Assembly: GCA_910577215.1 (NCBI GenBank)
Contig: CAJTMQ010000032.1
Span: 1,209 to 17,114, forward strand
Length of the DNA stretch: 15,906 nt
Reading direction: 5' to 3'
DNA from: an uncultured Eubacterium sp.
GTDB lineage: Bacteria; Bacillota; Clostridia; Oscillospirales; Acutalibacteraceae
In this document: one piece after another, positions 1 through 6,479 of the stretch
Layout of the letters: each line of letters starts with the position of its first letter
How positions within the stretch are numbered: position 1 is the stretch's first letter
Made by a program: the position numbers and the translations under genes
The notes under the pieces: generated by a model
The model's input: the letters and a program-made list of their open reading frames with translations, nothing else
What the model was told of the DNA's origin: nothing
Database searches by the model: none

Positions 1-125
1 ATAAAACAGCAAAGCTGCTTATTGCCGCCACGGCGGACAGTAATTTACGCGGTCTGCCCGCCGAGGTAAGAAATGCAGTAAGAGCAAAGCAGTTTAAACA
101 GATGCTTCTTGCATATATTGATTAG
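1..125 (+). CDS. ctsR: CtsR heat-shock repressor, C-terminal end (partial)
   Basis: An open frame enters from the left edge (first full codon at base 3) and ends at TAG 123-125, giving about 40 C-terminal residues. The peptide contains LLIAATADSNLRGLPAEVR followed by a basic, Leu-rich end finishing MLLAYID. This resembles the C-terminal domain of CtsR, the repressor of class III heat-shock genes, whose C-terminus carries the arginine residues that McsB targets in Bacillus. The strongest support is position: mcsA, mcsB and clpC follow directly, which is the classic Firmicute ctsR operon order. The DNA-binding N-terminal half, the promoter and the CtsR operator lie outside the window. The identification rests on synteny plus a short resemblance. 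Confidence 0.75.
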   Translation, partial: KTAKLLIAATADSNLRGLPAEVRNAVRAKQFKQMLLAYID

Positions 126-177
126 GGCAATAAAGTTCATTAGAATTGCCTAAAATACAGAAAGGATTGATTTTACT

Positions 178-693
178 ATGAAATGTCAGCATTGTAATGA
201 AAGGGAAGCAACAACCTATATCAAGAAAAATATAAACGGCAAAAAAACAGAAATGCACCTTTGCAGTGAATGTGCAGCAGAGCTTGGTGTTATGAATGAA
301 TTTTCACCGGAAAGCTTTTTTGCAGATACCTTCTTCGGAAATTTCCTCGGTGCGGGTATTCCTGCAATGAATGTGCTTTCCGGAGTGGACAGATGTGAAT
401 ACTGCGGTTCATCATTTAATGATATTGTAAAAAGCGGAATGGTTGGCTGCTCGCATTGCTACAGCAAATTTGATGATAAGCTTGAGCCGTCAATCGTTAA
501 AATTCACGGCAAAACAAAGCACGTTGGTAAAAATGTAAGTTATACTACAGAGGAAGAACCAATTGTAGAAGCTAAGCAGGAAAATACAGTTGAAGCATTA
601 AAAAATGATTTGAAGCAGGCAATTAAAGAGCAAAGATTTGAGGATGCCGCTGTGCTTCGTGACAGAATTAAAGATTTAACACAGGAGGCATAA
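178..693 (+). CDS. mcsA: McsA, zinc-finger activator of the McsB arginine kinase
   Basis: This 171-residue protein has four CxxC pairs (Cys3/6, Cys29/32, Cys73/76, Cys91/94), enough for two zinc sites, and a C-terminal UVR domain at about residues 136-170 (EALKNDLKQAIKEQRFEDAA). That arrangement and length are typical of McsA, which in Bacillus binds and activates McsB and modulates CtsR. The C-terminal UVR motif is also found in the middle domain of ClpC. The ATG at 178 follows an AAAGGA ribosome site with a spacer of about 11 bases, 52 bases after the ctsR stop. mcsB starts three bases after this gene ends, and its ribosome site lies within the last mcsA codons, so the two are probably translated together. 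Confidence 0.93.
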   Translation: MKCQHCNEREATTYIKKNINGKKTEMHLCSECAAELGVMNEFSPESFFADTFFGNFLGAGIPAMNVLSGVDRCEYCGSSFNDIVKSGMVGCSHCYSKFDDKLEPSIVKIHGKTKHVGKNVSYTTEEEPIVEAKQENTVEALKNDLKQAIKEQRFEDAAVLRDRIKDLTQEA

Positions 694-696
694 ACA

Positions 697-1689
697 ATGA
701 GCAAATGGTATAACGGCGGTGGCGCAGATAACGATATAGTTCTCTTTTCAAAGGTAAGGCTTGCAAGAAATCTCAGTGACACTCCTTTTAAAAGCAGAAT
801 GAGCAGAGAAATTAAGCGAAATACAATAAAAAAGCTTTATGCCTGCGTTAAAAATTCAGAGCTTGCAGGAGATTTCAACATTTTTGATTTAGCTGCCGCA
901 TCTGATGTTAAGGCGGTATCCTATGCCGAAAAGCAGTTAATAAGCCCTGAATTTGCAAAGGAAAAGGGAGCATTTCTTCTTTCTTCAAATGAAAATGTAT
1001 CGGTTATGCTTTGTGAAGAGGATCATATACGAATAACCGCCTTTGCAGGTGGTCTTGCAACAGAAAAAGCATATGAGCAGGCAGATAAAATTGATAATGT
1101 GTTTATTGAAAATATGAAAATTGCCTTTGATGAAAGCCTTGGCTTTTTAACGGCAAGCCCTATCAATCTTGGCACAGGCTTAAAGGTTACCGTTGCAATG
1201 CATCTGCCTGCCATTAAATCAAACGGCGGTATTGCAAGGCTTGCGTCTATGGTTGGAAAGCTCGGTCTTTCGCTCCGCCCGTTATACAGTGAGAAGGGCG
1301 CATTTTATCTTCTTTCAAATCAGATTTCCATGGGTATCAGCGAAAAGGCAGCTATTGATAATATCAATGCCGTTGCCGCCCAGATTATAAGGCAGGAAAG
1401 AAATCTGCGTGATGTTATGAAAAATAGTGAAGTGTGGGAGGATAAATTGTACCGCAGCATGGGCACACTTAAAATGGCAAGACGTCTTGATTTCAGTGAG
1501 TTTATTGAGCTTATTTCCGATGTTAGGCTCGGAATTTCACTTGGATTTTTTGATGAGGATATATTCACTGTTGATGATCTGATTCATAATCTTGCCGACG
1601 GCAGTGTGCTTTCAGACTCAGACAGTGAGGATGAACACGAGCTTGCTCCTAAAATCAGAGCAGGAATTCTAAGAGATAAATTGAAATAA
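697..1689 (+). CDS. mcsB: McsB protein-arginine kinase with altered active-site motifs
   Basis: McsB phosphorylates arginine residues on CtsR and on misfolded proteins, and phosphoarginine marks substrates for ClpCP. The phosphagen-kinase fold is recognisable: FSKVRLARNL near residue 17, EEDHIRI at 107-113, LTASPINLGTG at 151-161 and SNQISMGISE at 207-216. Several signature positions differ from Bacillus McsB. The conserved Cys of the CPTNLGT loop (Bacillus Cys167) is Ser154. The RGLYGE motif reads RPLYSE at 194-199, keeping the key Arg and Glu. The loop after it is about four residues shorter and lacks the usual Glu...Gly-Asn. The C-terminal RDxxRA phosphoarginine-binding motif appears as APKIRA at 317-322. 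Length is 330 residues against roughly 350-360 usually. A strong AGGAGG site precedes the ATG. The gene is intact, but activity is uncertain. Confidence 0.93.
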   Translation: MSKWYNGGGADNDIVLFSKVRLARNLSDTPFKSRMSREIKRNTIKKLYACVKNSELAGDFNIFDLAAASDVKAVSYAEKQLISPEFAKEKGAFLLSSNENVSVMLCEEDHIRITAFAGGLATEKAYEQADKIDNVFIENMKIAFDESLGFLTASPINLGTGLKVTVAMHLPAIKSNGGIARLASMVGKLGLSLRPLYSEKGAFYLLSNQISMGISEKAAIDNINAVAAQIIRQERNLRDVMKNSEVWEDKLYRSMGTLKMARRLDFSEFIELISDVRLGISLGFFDEDIFTVDDLIHNLADGSVLSDSDSEDEHELAPKIRAGILRDKLK

Positions 1690-1722
1690 GAGGGTAATTC
1701 CTCTTATTCAGGAGGAATATTT

Positions 1723-4149
1723 ATGTATAGATTTAACAGCTTTACACAGAAAGCAAATGATGTTTTAAATTTGGCAATAAAAGCGGCTGAAAATTTCGGA
1801 CACAGTTATGTCGGATCAGAGCATATTCTGGTAGGTATTCTTAAAGAGGGAACAGGTGTTGGTGCACTGCTTCTTGAAGAAAAGGGAGTTTCTCTTGAAA
1901 AAATAGAGGAATTGATTGAAAAATATGTAGGTGCAGGCAATCCGACTCGTCTTTCGCCCGATGATTTTACACCGCGAAGCAAGAGAGTTATTGAAGTCAG
2001 CTTTCAGATTGCTCGAGGAATGCTTAATTCCTTTGTAGGCACAGAGCATATTCTGCTTGCGCTTCTTCGCGAGGGAGATTCGTATGCCGTTAAGTTCCTT
2101 AATGCCTGTGCAGTTGATGAGCAGTCACTGCTTGAGGAAGTATGCTCCTCACTCGGCAAAACAGAGGATGATTTTAAGGGGAATACCCGCACGGCAAGAA
2201 GGGGAAAAAGCACAACACCTACTCTTGATGAATTCGGAAAGGATTTAACCGAAGCAGCAGGGCAGGGAAAAATAGACCCTGTTATCGGCAGAGATAAGGA
2301 GATTGAAAGAGTTATACAGATTCTTTCAAGGCGCACAAAGAATAATCCCTGTCTTATTGGTGAGCCCGGTGTTGGTAAAACCGCTATAGCGGAGGGACTT
2401 GCTCTTAAAATCGTTAAGGATGAGGTGCCGGAACTGCTTGCAGGCAAAAAAATCGTTGCACTTGATTTAACATCAATGGTTGCAGGCACAAAATACCGCG
2501 GTGATTTTGAGGAAAGAATCAAAAAGGCGATGGATGAGGTCAGAAATTCCAAGGATGTTATCTTGTTTATTGATGAGGTGCATACCATTATGGGTGCGGG
2601 CTCTGCTGAGGGTGCTGTTGATGCGGCAAATATTCTGAAACCGTCACTTGCAAGAGGTGAAATTCAGGTTATCGGTGCAACTACAATTGATGAATACAGA
2701 AAAAATATTGAAAAGGATTCGGCACTTGAAAGGCGTTTCCAGAGTGTTATGGTAGGCGAGCCTACCGAGGAGGAAACGGTAGCTATTCTTAAAGGACTGC
2801 GTGATAAATACGAGGCACACCATAAGGTTAAGATAACGGATGAGGCAATTGAAACAGCTGTTAAGATGAGTTCACGCTATATTGCAGACCGTTTTCTGCC
2901 CGATAAGGCAATTGATTTGATTGATGAGGCAGCATCACGTGTAAGGCTTAAAGCCTTTACAGCTCCGCCTAACCTTAAAGAGATGGAAAATGAGATAAAA
3001 AGGCTTCAGGAGGAAAAGGCTTCTGCTGTAAGGAGCCAGGATTTTGAGAATGCTGCTAAAATCCGTGATAAGGAAAAGGATTTGCAGACTCTTCTTGATG
3101 ATGAAAAGGAAAAATGGAAGAACAGCTCCTCTCACGATGTAAAGGAAATTTCAACGGAGGATATTGCTTCGGTAGTTTCAGCGTGGTCGGGCATACCTGT
3201 TAATCAGCTTACCAAAGAGGAATCCGAAAAACTGCTTAATATGGAGCAGATTATGCACGAGAGAATTGTTGGTCAGGATAAAGCAGTTTCCTCCATTGCT
3301 AAGGCAATCCGCCGCGGAAGGGTAGGACTTAAAAATCCGAACAGACCTCTTGGCTCATTTATTTTCCTTGGACCTACAGGTGTAGGTAAAACGGAGCTGT
3401 GCAAAACGCTTGCAGAAGCAATGTTCGGTAACGAAGATGCAATTATAAAGCTTGATATGAGCGAATATATGGAAAAGCATACCGTATCAAAGCTTATCGG
3501 CTCTCCTCCCGGATATGTCGGTTTTGATGAGGGCGGTCAGTTAACTGAAAAAATGAGAAGAAAGCCTTACTCGGTAGTTCTGTTTGATGAAATTGAAAAG
3601 GCACACCCTGATGTTTTCAATATGCTTCTTCAGATTCTTGAGGATGGTGTATTAACGGACTCTCAGGGCAGAAAGGTATCCTTCAAAAACTCAATTATCA
3701 TTATGACCTCCAATGTAGGTGCATCAAAGATAACGGATAATAAAACTGCACTTGGCTTCGGCGGCAGTGAGGGCGGAAATGCAGATATTGAAAGTCTTGT
3801 TATGGGTGATTTAAAGAAAACCTTTAAGCCTGAATTTCTTAACAGAATTGATGAAATCATTGTTTTCAATCAGCTTGAAAAGGATGATATTGTTGAAATT
3901 GCAAAGCGTATGCTTAAATCACTGAAAAAGCGTCTTGCAGATATGGAAATTGAGGTTGAATTTACAGATACTGCAATCTCAGCTCTTGCAGCAGCAGGCT
4001 TTGACAAGGTTTACGGGGCAAGACCTCTTCGCAGAGCAATTCAGCAGAAGATTGAAGATCCGCTTTCAGAGCTTATACTTGAAGAAAAAATCACTAAAAA
4101 CAGTAAATGCACCGTTGATTTCAAAAACGGCGAATTCACATTTGAATAA
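1723..4149 (+). CDS. clpC: ClpC, Hsp100 AAA+ unfoldase of the ClpCP protease
   Basis: This 808-residue ATPase unfolds proteins and threads them into ClpP. Order of parts: two Clp N-terminal repeats (about 1-150), the binding site for adaptors and phosphoarginine tags; first AAA+ module with Walker A GEPGVGKT at 213-220 and Walker B VILFIDEVH at 279-287; a middle domain with a UVR motif at about 416-465, which marks it as ClpC rather than ClpA or ClpE; second AAA+ module with Walker A GPTGVGKT at 550-557 and Walker B VVLFDEIEKAH at 618-628; a ClpP-docking loop with LGF at 677-679; and the C-terminal D2-small domain (GARPLRRAIQ). Every expected ATPase motif is present and the length is normal. 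The ATG follows an AGGAGG site, 33 bases after mcsB. It is the last gene of the operon, directly before a strong terminator. Confidence 0.97.
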   Translation: MYRFNSFTQKANDVLNLAIKAAENFGHSYVGSEHILVGILKEGTGVGALLLEEKGVSLEKIEELIEKYVGAGNPTRLSPDDFTPRSKRVIEVSFQIARGMLNSFVGTEHILLALLREGDSYAVKFLNACAVDEQSLLEEVCSSLGKTEDDFKGNTRTARRGKSTTPTLDEFGKDLTEAAGQGKIDPVIGRDKEIERVIQILSRRTKNNPCLIGEPGVGKTAIAEGLALKIVKDEVPELLAGKKIVALDLTSMVAGTKYRGDFEERIKKAMDEVRNSKDVILFIDEVHTIMGAGSAEGAVDAANILKPSLARGEIQVIGATTIDEYRKNIEKDSALERRFQSVMVGEPTEEETVAILKGLRDKYEAHHKVKITDEAIETAVKMSSRYIADRFLPDKAIDLIDEAASRVRLKAFTAPPNLKEMENEIKRLQEEKASAVRSQDFENAAKIRDKEKDLQTLLDDEKEKWKNSSSHDVKEISTEDIASVVSAWSGIPVNQLTKEESEKLLNMEQIMHERIVGQDKAVSSIAKAIRRGRVGLKNPNRPLGSFIFLGPTGVGKTELCKTLAEAMFGNEDAIIKLDMSEYMEKHTVSKLIGSPPGYVGFDEGGQLTEKMRRKPYSVVLFDEIEKAHPDVFNMLLQILEDGVLTDSQGRKVSFKNSIIIMTSNVGASKITDNKTALGFGGSEGGNADIESLVMGDLKKTFKPEFLNRIDEIIVFNQLEKDDIVEIAKRMLKSLKKRLADMEIEVEFTDTAISALAAAGFDKVYGARPLRRAIQQKIEDPLSELILEEKITKNSKCTVDFKNGEFTFE

Positions 4150-4155
4150 AAAAAG

Positions 4156-4186
4156 AACACCTCAACATTCATGTTGAGGTGTTTTT
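4156..4186. terminator. Bidirectional intrinsic terminator between clpC and the hydrolase gene
   Basis: A perfect 12-bp stem (AACACCTCAACA at 4156-4167, TGTTGAGGTGTT at 4172-4183) encloses the loop TTCA. A T run follows on the plus strand. An A run at 4148-4154 gives a T run on the minus strand. It lies between two convergent genes that end at 4149 and 4188, so it can serve both. Confidence 0.92.
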
Positions 4187-4187
4187 A

Positions 4188-4847
4188 TTATTTTCGAACT
4201 GTTTCAATGATAAAATCTGCTATTTTTGTGCTGTTGACAACATAGCTGCCGTGAAGCTCACCGTTAAAGATTGTAAGCGTGCTGTTCGGTATGCCGTCTG
4301 CAATGTGTTTCAGGTGTGACTGCTTAATCATATCCTTGCTTCCGCCTGTAACAGAAACAGGAATTTTGATATTGTTAAGCTGCGTATCGGTAATATTCGG
4401 CTCGGTAAGCATAAGTTTTATTCGCTTTGCTCTTGTAAAAAAATAAGTTATTTTATAAATCAGAAGATTAATGGTGTTCAGTCCGTTCGGCTGCGTATTC
4501 ACACCGCTCGCAACAATCCGTGAAATCGCTTCGGGATGTTTAATGGCTAAGATGAGGGCAACAATGCCGCCGTCACTGAAGCCATACACAATGGGCTTTT
4601 CAAGGTTTAATTTGCAAATGAATTCATATACATCATTTGCCATGTCCTCATAGTGAAGCTCATCAACGGGTGAGCTTTTTCCGTGACCTCTTGTGTCAAT
4701 CGCATAAACAGTAAAATGCTTTTTCAGCACAGCTGTTGCCTTGTTGAAAATGGTGTGATCCTCACCGTTGCCGTGCAGCATAATAAGCGGCACACCGGTG
4801 CCTGTTTTTTCATAGTATAAATTTATCTTGGATGTTTGCTGTATCAT
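4188..4847 (-). CDS. Alpha/beta hydrolase, small single-domain enzyme
   Basis: This 219-residue protein has the alpha/beta hydrolase hallmarks: an oxyanion strand LIMLHGNGED at 21-30, a DTRGHGKS loop at 51-58, and a nucleophile elbow GFSDGG at 89-94 with Ser91 as the nucleophile. The likely acid is Asp172 (GGSKDMI) and the catalytic His is His199 (GELHGSY). It is shorter than the usual 250-300 residues because the cap between strands 6 and 7 is small. There is no signal peptide or membrane segment, so it should be cytoplasmic. The substrate cannot be predicted; such proteins are commonly esterases or lipase-like hydrolases. The ATG has an AGAGGTG ribosome site that touches the stop of the phosphodiesterase gene upstream, so the two form one transcript. 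Confidence 0.88.
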   Translation of the reverse strand: MIQQTSKINLYYEKTGTGVPLIMLHGNGEDHTIFNKATAVLKKHFTVYAIDTRGHGKSSPVDELHYEDMANDVYEFICKLNLEKPIVYGFSDGGIVALILAIKHPEAISRIVASGVNTQPNGLNTINLLIYKITYFFTRAKRIKLMLTEPNITDTQLNNIKIPVSVTGGSKDMIKQSHLKHIADGIPNSTLTIFNGELHGSYVVNSTKIADFIIETVRK

Positions 4848-4857
4848 TTTTCACCTC

Positions 4858-5327
4858 TTAAAGCTTAGCATTAATGCACATGATTCCCTTATCCGTAATA
4901 TCTACCATGCCGTAGCAGCCGTCTGCAGCAGCACCGGGATTCATAATATGAAGTCCGTTATCGTATTCATAATACGGGTTGTGTGTATGACCGAATAGAA
5001 CAACGTCCACACCCCTGTTTTTTGCTTCGTGAATTAAATCAATATAGGAAAGTTTAACACGGAAGGTGTGCCCGTGGCAGAACATGATTTTTTACCGCCG
5101 AACTTTAGTTCTCTTACCGCAGGCTCTGTGGAATACCAATCTGTATTTCCGCATACGGATATAATATTTAATCTGTCACCAAAATATGCTTTTGCGTATT
5201 CAAAGTCATCGCCGCCGCTGCAGTCCCCAAGGCAAAGAAAATAATCAGCATCATCAATATGCATTTCAATTATATCAAAAATGTTGCTTTTTCTTCCGTG
5301 GCTGTCAGATATTACAAGCAATCTCAT
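4858..5327 (-). pseudogene. YfcE/MJ0936-family metallophosphodiesterase, split by a one-base frameshift
   Basis: Two adjacent minus-strand frames make up one calcineurin-like phosphodiesterase. The first starts at 5327 and holds the metal motifs SDSH (7-10), GD (34-35) and GNTD (60-63). The second holds CHGH, FGHTHNP and the NPGA end. The join lies in a run of six A (six T on the plus strand, 5088-5093): after GGT the code reads AAA AAA TCA, and one more A would give AAA AAA ATC ATG and restore Lys-Lys-Ile-Met-Phe-Cys-His. The rebuilt protein would be about 156 residues, the normal family length, with every metal ligand intact. Apart from the missing base nothing has decayed, so this may be a recent mutation or a homopolymer sequencing error. 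Relatives hydrolyse phosphodiesters using manganese. It heads an operon with the hydrolase gene. Confidence 0.85.
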
Positions 5328-5401
5328 TCATATATTTCCTTTATTTTTCATAGTATTGTTATAGGATAATTTATAATAATCCTGAATTAATTATATTAGA
5401 A
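5328..5401. promoter_or_regulatory. AT-rich divergent intergenic region with probable promoters
   Basis: This 74-base gap separates the minus-strand phosphodiesterase operon from the plus-strand small-protein cluster, so each side needs its own promoter here. On the plus strand a perfect TATAAT lies at 5372-5377 and a TATATT at 5392-5397. No convincing TTGACA-like -35 box is seen at the right distance for either, nor on the minus strand. The call rests mainly on gene layout. Confidence 0.35.
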
Positions 5402-5425
5402 ATGAAAGGGGAATACAACAGCAAA

Positions 5426-5668
5426 ATGAATCTTAGCGAAGAGCAAATGAAAAAATTAATGAAAAATGCTTCTAAAAAAACAGGAGTAGATGTAAATAAA
5501 ATGAAAAATGCGGCAGAAAGCGGAAAGCTTGATGATTTTATAGGAAAAAATCTTTCCTCGGAAGCATCGCAAAAGCTGAAGTCTGTTTTAACAGATAAAT
5601 CTGCCACAGAAAAATTACTTTCAACTCCCGAGGCAAAGGCGCTTCTTAAAAATTTATTAAAGGGATAA
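5426..5668 (+). CDS. Small helical protein of unknown function, first of a three-gene cluster
   Basis: This is an 80-residue, Lys-rich, probably all-helical protein with no cysteine, signal peptide or membrane segment. It begins MNLSEEQMKKLMKNASKKTG and ends with LLSTPEAKALLKNLLKG. Its general character resembles conserved small hypothetical proteins of clostridia, but I know of no established function. Start choice: ATG 5426 is preceded by AAAGGGG with a rather long spacer of 14 bases. An in-frame ATG at 5402 would add eight residues (88 in total) but has no ribosome site before it. The next gene starts three bases after the stop, and the two further genes follow without gaps, suggesting one transcript and perhaps a shared process. 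Confidence 0.75.
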   Translation: MNLSEEQMKKLMKNASKKTGVDVNKMKNAAESGKLDDFIGKNLSSEASQKLKSVLTDKSATEKLLSTPEAKALLKNLLKG

Positions 5669-5671
5669 GAT

Positions 5672-6028
5672 ATGGATAACTTAAATGATATTATTTCAAG
5701 CCTTTCATCAGATGATATTAATATGCTTAAGGGTGTTGCTTCCTCAATATTGGGAGAGGATGCTGTTAATGACAGTCCGAAGCCTGCACCGCAGCAGAAC
5801 AACAATACAAACAGTCTGGCTTCCTTAGGCTTTAATGCCGATGATTTTAATATGATGATGAAAGCAAAATCTATGTTTGACAGAATGAATTCCACCTCAA
5901 ACAAAAACACTGATTTAATACTTGCACTCAAGCCGCACCTTTCGCCCGAAAACAGAAACAAGGCAGATACTGCAATTAGAATTTTAAAAATGTTTGAAAT
6001 ACTGCCGCTGCTTAAGGATTTATTTTAA
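5672..6028 (+). CDS. Conserved-type clostridial protein of unknown function, second of cluster
   Basis: This 118-residue protein has three parts: an N-terminal helical segment (about 1-30), a flexible Pro/Gln/Asn-rich linker (about 34-50, KPAPQQNNNTNS), and a C-terminal helical part with LILALKPHLSPENRNKADTA and IRILKMFEILPLLKDLF. The ALKPHLS...KAD.AI.I.K motif resembles small hypothetical proteins I associate with clostridial genomes, but no function is known to me. There is no signal peptide; the last 20 residues are hydrophobic enough for an amphipathic helix. The ATG follows AAGGGATAAG, which overlaps the stop of the first cluster gene. The next gene's ATG directly abuts this stop codon, so translation is probably coupled. 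Confidence 0.78.
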   Translation: MDNLNDIISSLSSDDINMLKGVASSILGEDAVNDSPKPAPQQNNNTNSLASLGFNADDFNMMMKAKSMFDRMNSTSNKNTDLILALKPHLSPENRNKADTAIRILKMFEILPLLKDLF

Positions 6029-6331
6029 ATGCCGTCTTTTTCAAGTATGGATATTGAGGAAGCAAAAAAGCGTGTAAGGGAAATGCAAAGCAGGGCAGAC
6101 AGCTATGTTTCAGGCGGGAAAAACAGTTTTAAATCAGAACAAAAGAATATGGAAAGCGCACCTCATAAAAAAGAAGAAGCAAAGCCCAAGGAGGAGAGCA
6201 GGGAGGAGGAAAAAGAAGATTCCCTGTTTTCGGGTGATTCTTCCTTTATAATTCTTGTTTTGCTTATGCTTTTATCTCACGAGGGTGCAGATAATAAATT
6301 GCTGCTTGCACTGCTTTATTTGCTTCTTTAG
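6029..6331 (+). CDS. Small protein with charged linker and hydrophobic C-terminus, third of cluster
   Basis: This is a 100-residue protein of unknown function. Residues 1-35 look helical. Residues about 45-70 are a low-complexity Lys/Glu stretch (KEEAKPKEESREEEKEDS). The last 30 residues consist of two short hydrophobic runs, FIILVLLMLLS and KLLLALLYLLL, broken by the polar HEGADN. Neither run alone is long enough for an ordinary membrane-spanning helix, so the end may be a re-entrant hairpin, an amphipathic anchor or an oligomerisation surface. The ATG abuts the stop of the preceding gene, with AAGGA about 10 bases upstream inside that gene. The context suggests that it works with the two soluble proteins before it, perhaps tethering them to the membrane; that is inference. 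Confidence 0.75.
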   Translation: MPSFSSMDIEEAKKRVREMQSRADSYVSGGKNSFKSEQKNMESAPHKKEEAKPKEESREEEKEDSLFSGDSSFIILVLLMLLSHEGADNKLLLALLYLLL

Positions 6332-6479
6332 AGCTTCGGAGTTTTTCGATGCTCTGAAGAAAGTGCAGGCAGTCTTTTTGCGTTTAAGCTGTTATAATAA
6401 ATTAAATATAATATGGAAATAATGGTAATGTTGTGGTAATATATAATATCATTATAGATTATTTTAATCGGAGGATAAA
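6332..6479 (+). promoter_or_regulatory. AT-rich leader upstream of the M16/lgt/folD operon
   Basis: In this 148-base gap perfect TATAAT hexamers occur at 6393-6398, 6407-6412 and 6442-6447. No good TTGACA-like -35 box stands 16-18 bases before any of them; the best partial match is TTAAGC at 6384-6389. A strong ribosome site, CGGAGGATAAA, ends the region directly before the ATG at 6480. An operon promoter is expected here, but its exact position is uncertain. Confidence 0.4.

Noticed and set aside
126..150. Inverted repeat GGCAAT / ATTGCC between ctsR and mcsA
   Set aside because: It is only a 6-bp stem with a 13-base loop and no T run, so chance is likely and it is not a terminator.
2004..2588. 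Minus-strand open frame of 194 codons opposite clpC
   Set aside because: It is Ser-rich antisense of a highly conserved ATPase region, with no ribosome site and no family resemblance.
5085..5096. Programmed -1 frameshift at the A6 run of the phosphodiesterase
   Set aside because: The zero-frame context is T AAA AAA, not an X XXY YYZ slippery heptamer, and no downstream stimulatory stem was obvious. A lost base is simpler.
5371..5961. Minus-strand open frame of 196 codons opposite the small-protein genes
   Set aside because: Its Phe/Ser/Leu-rich composition is typical of antisense to Lys/Glu-rich helical genes. The plus-strand genes have ribosome sites and tight packing, which this frame lacks.
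6335..6360. Possible hairpin CTTCGGAG / CTCTGAAG after the small-protein cluster
   Set aside because: The stem has a G-T pair and a 10-base loop, and it is followed by AAAGTG rather than T residues, so it does not qualify as an intrinsic terminator.
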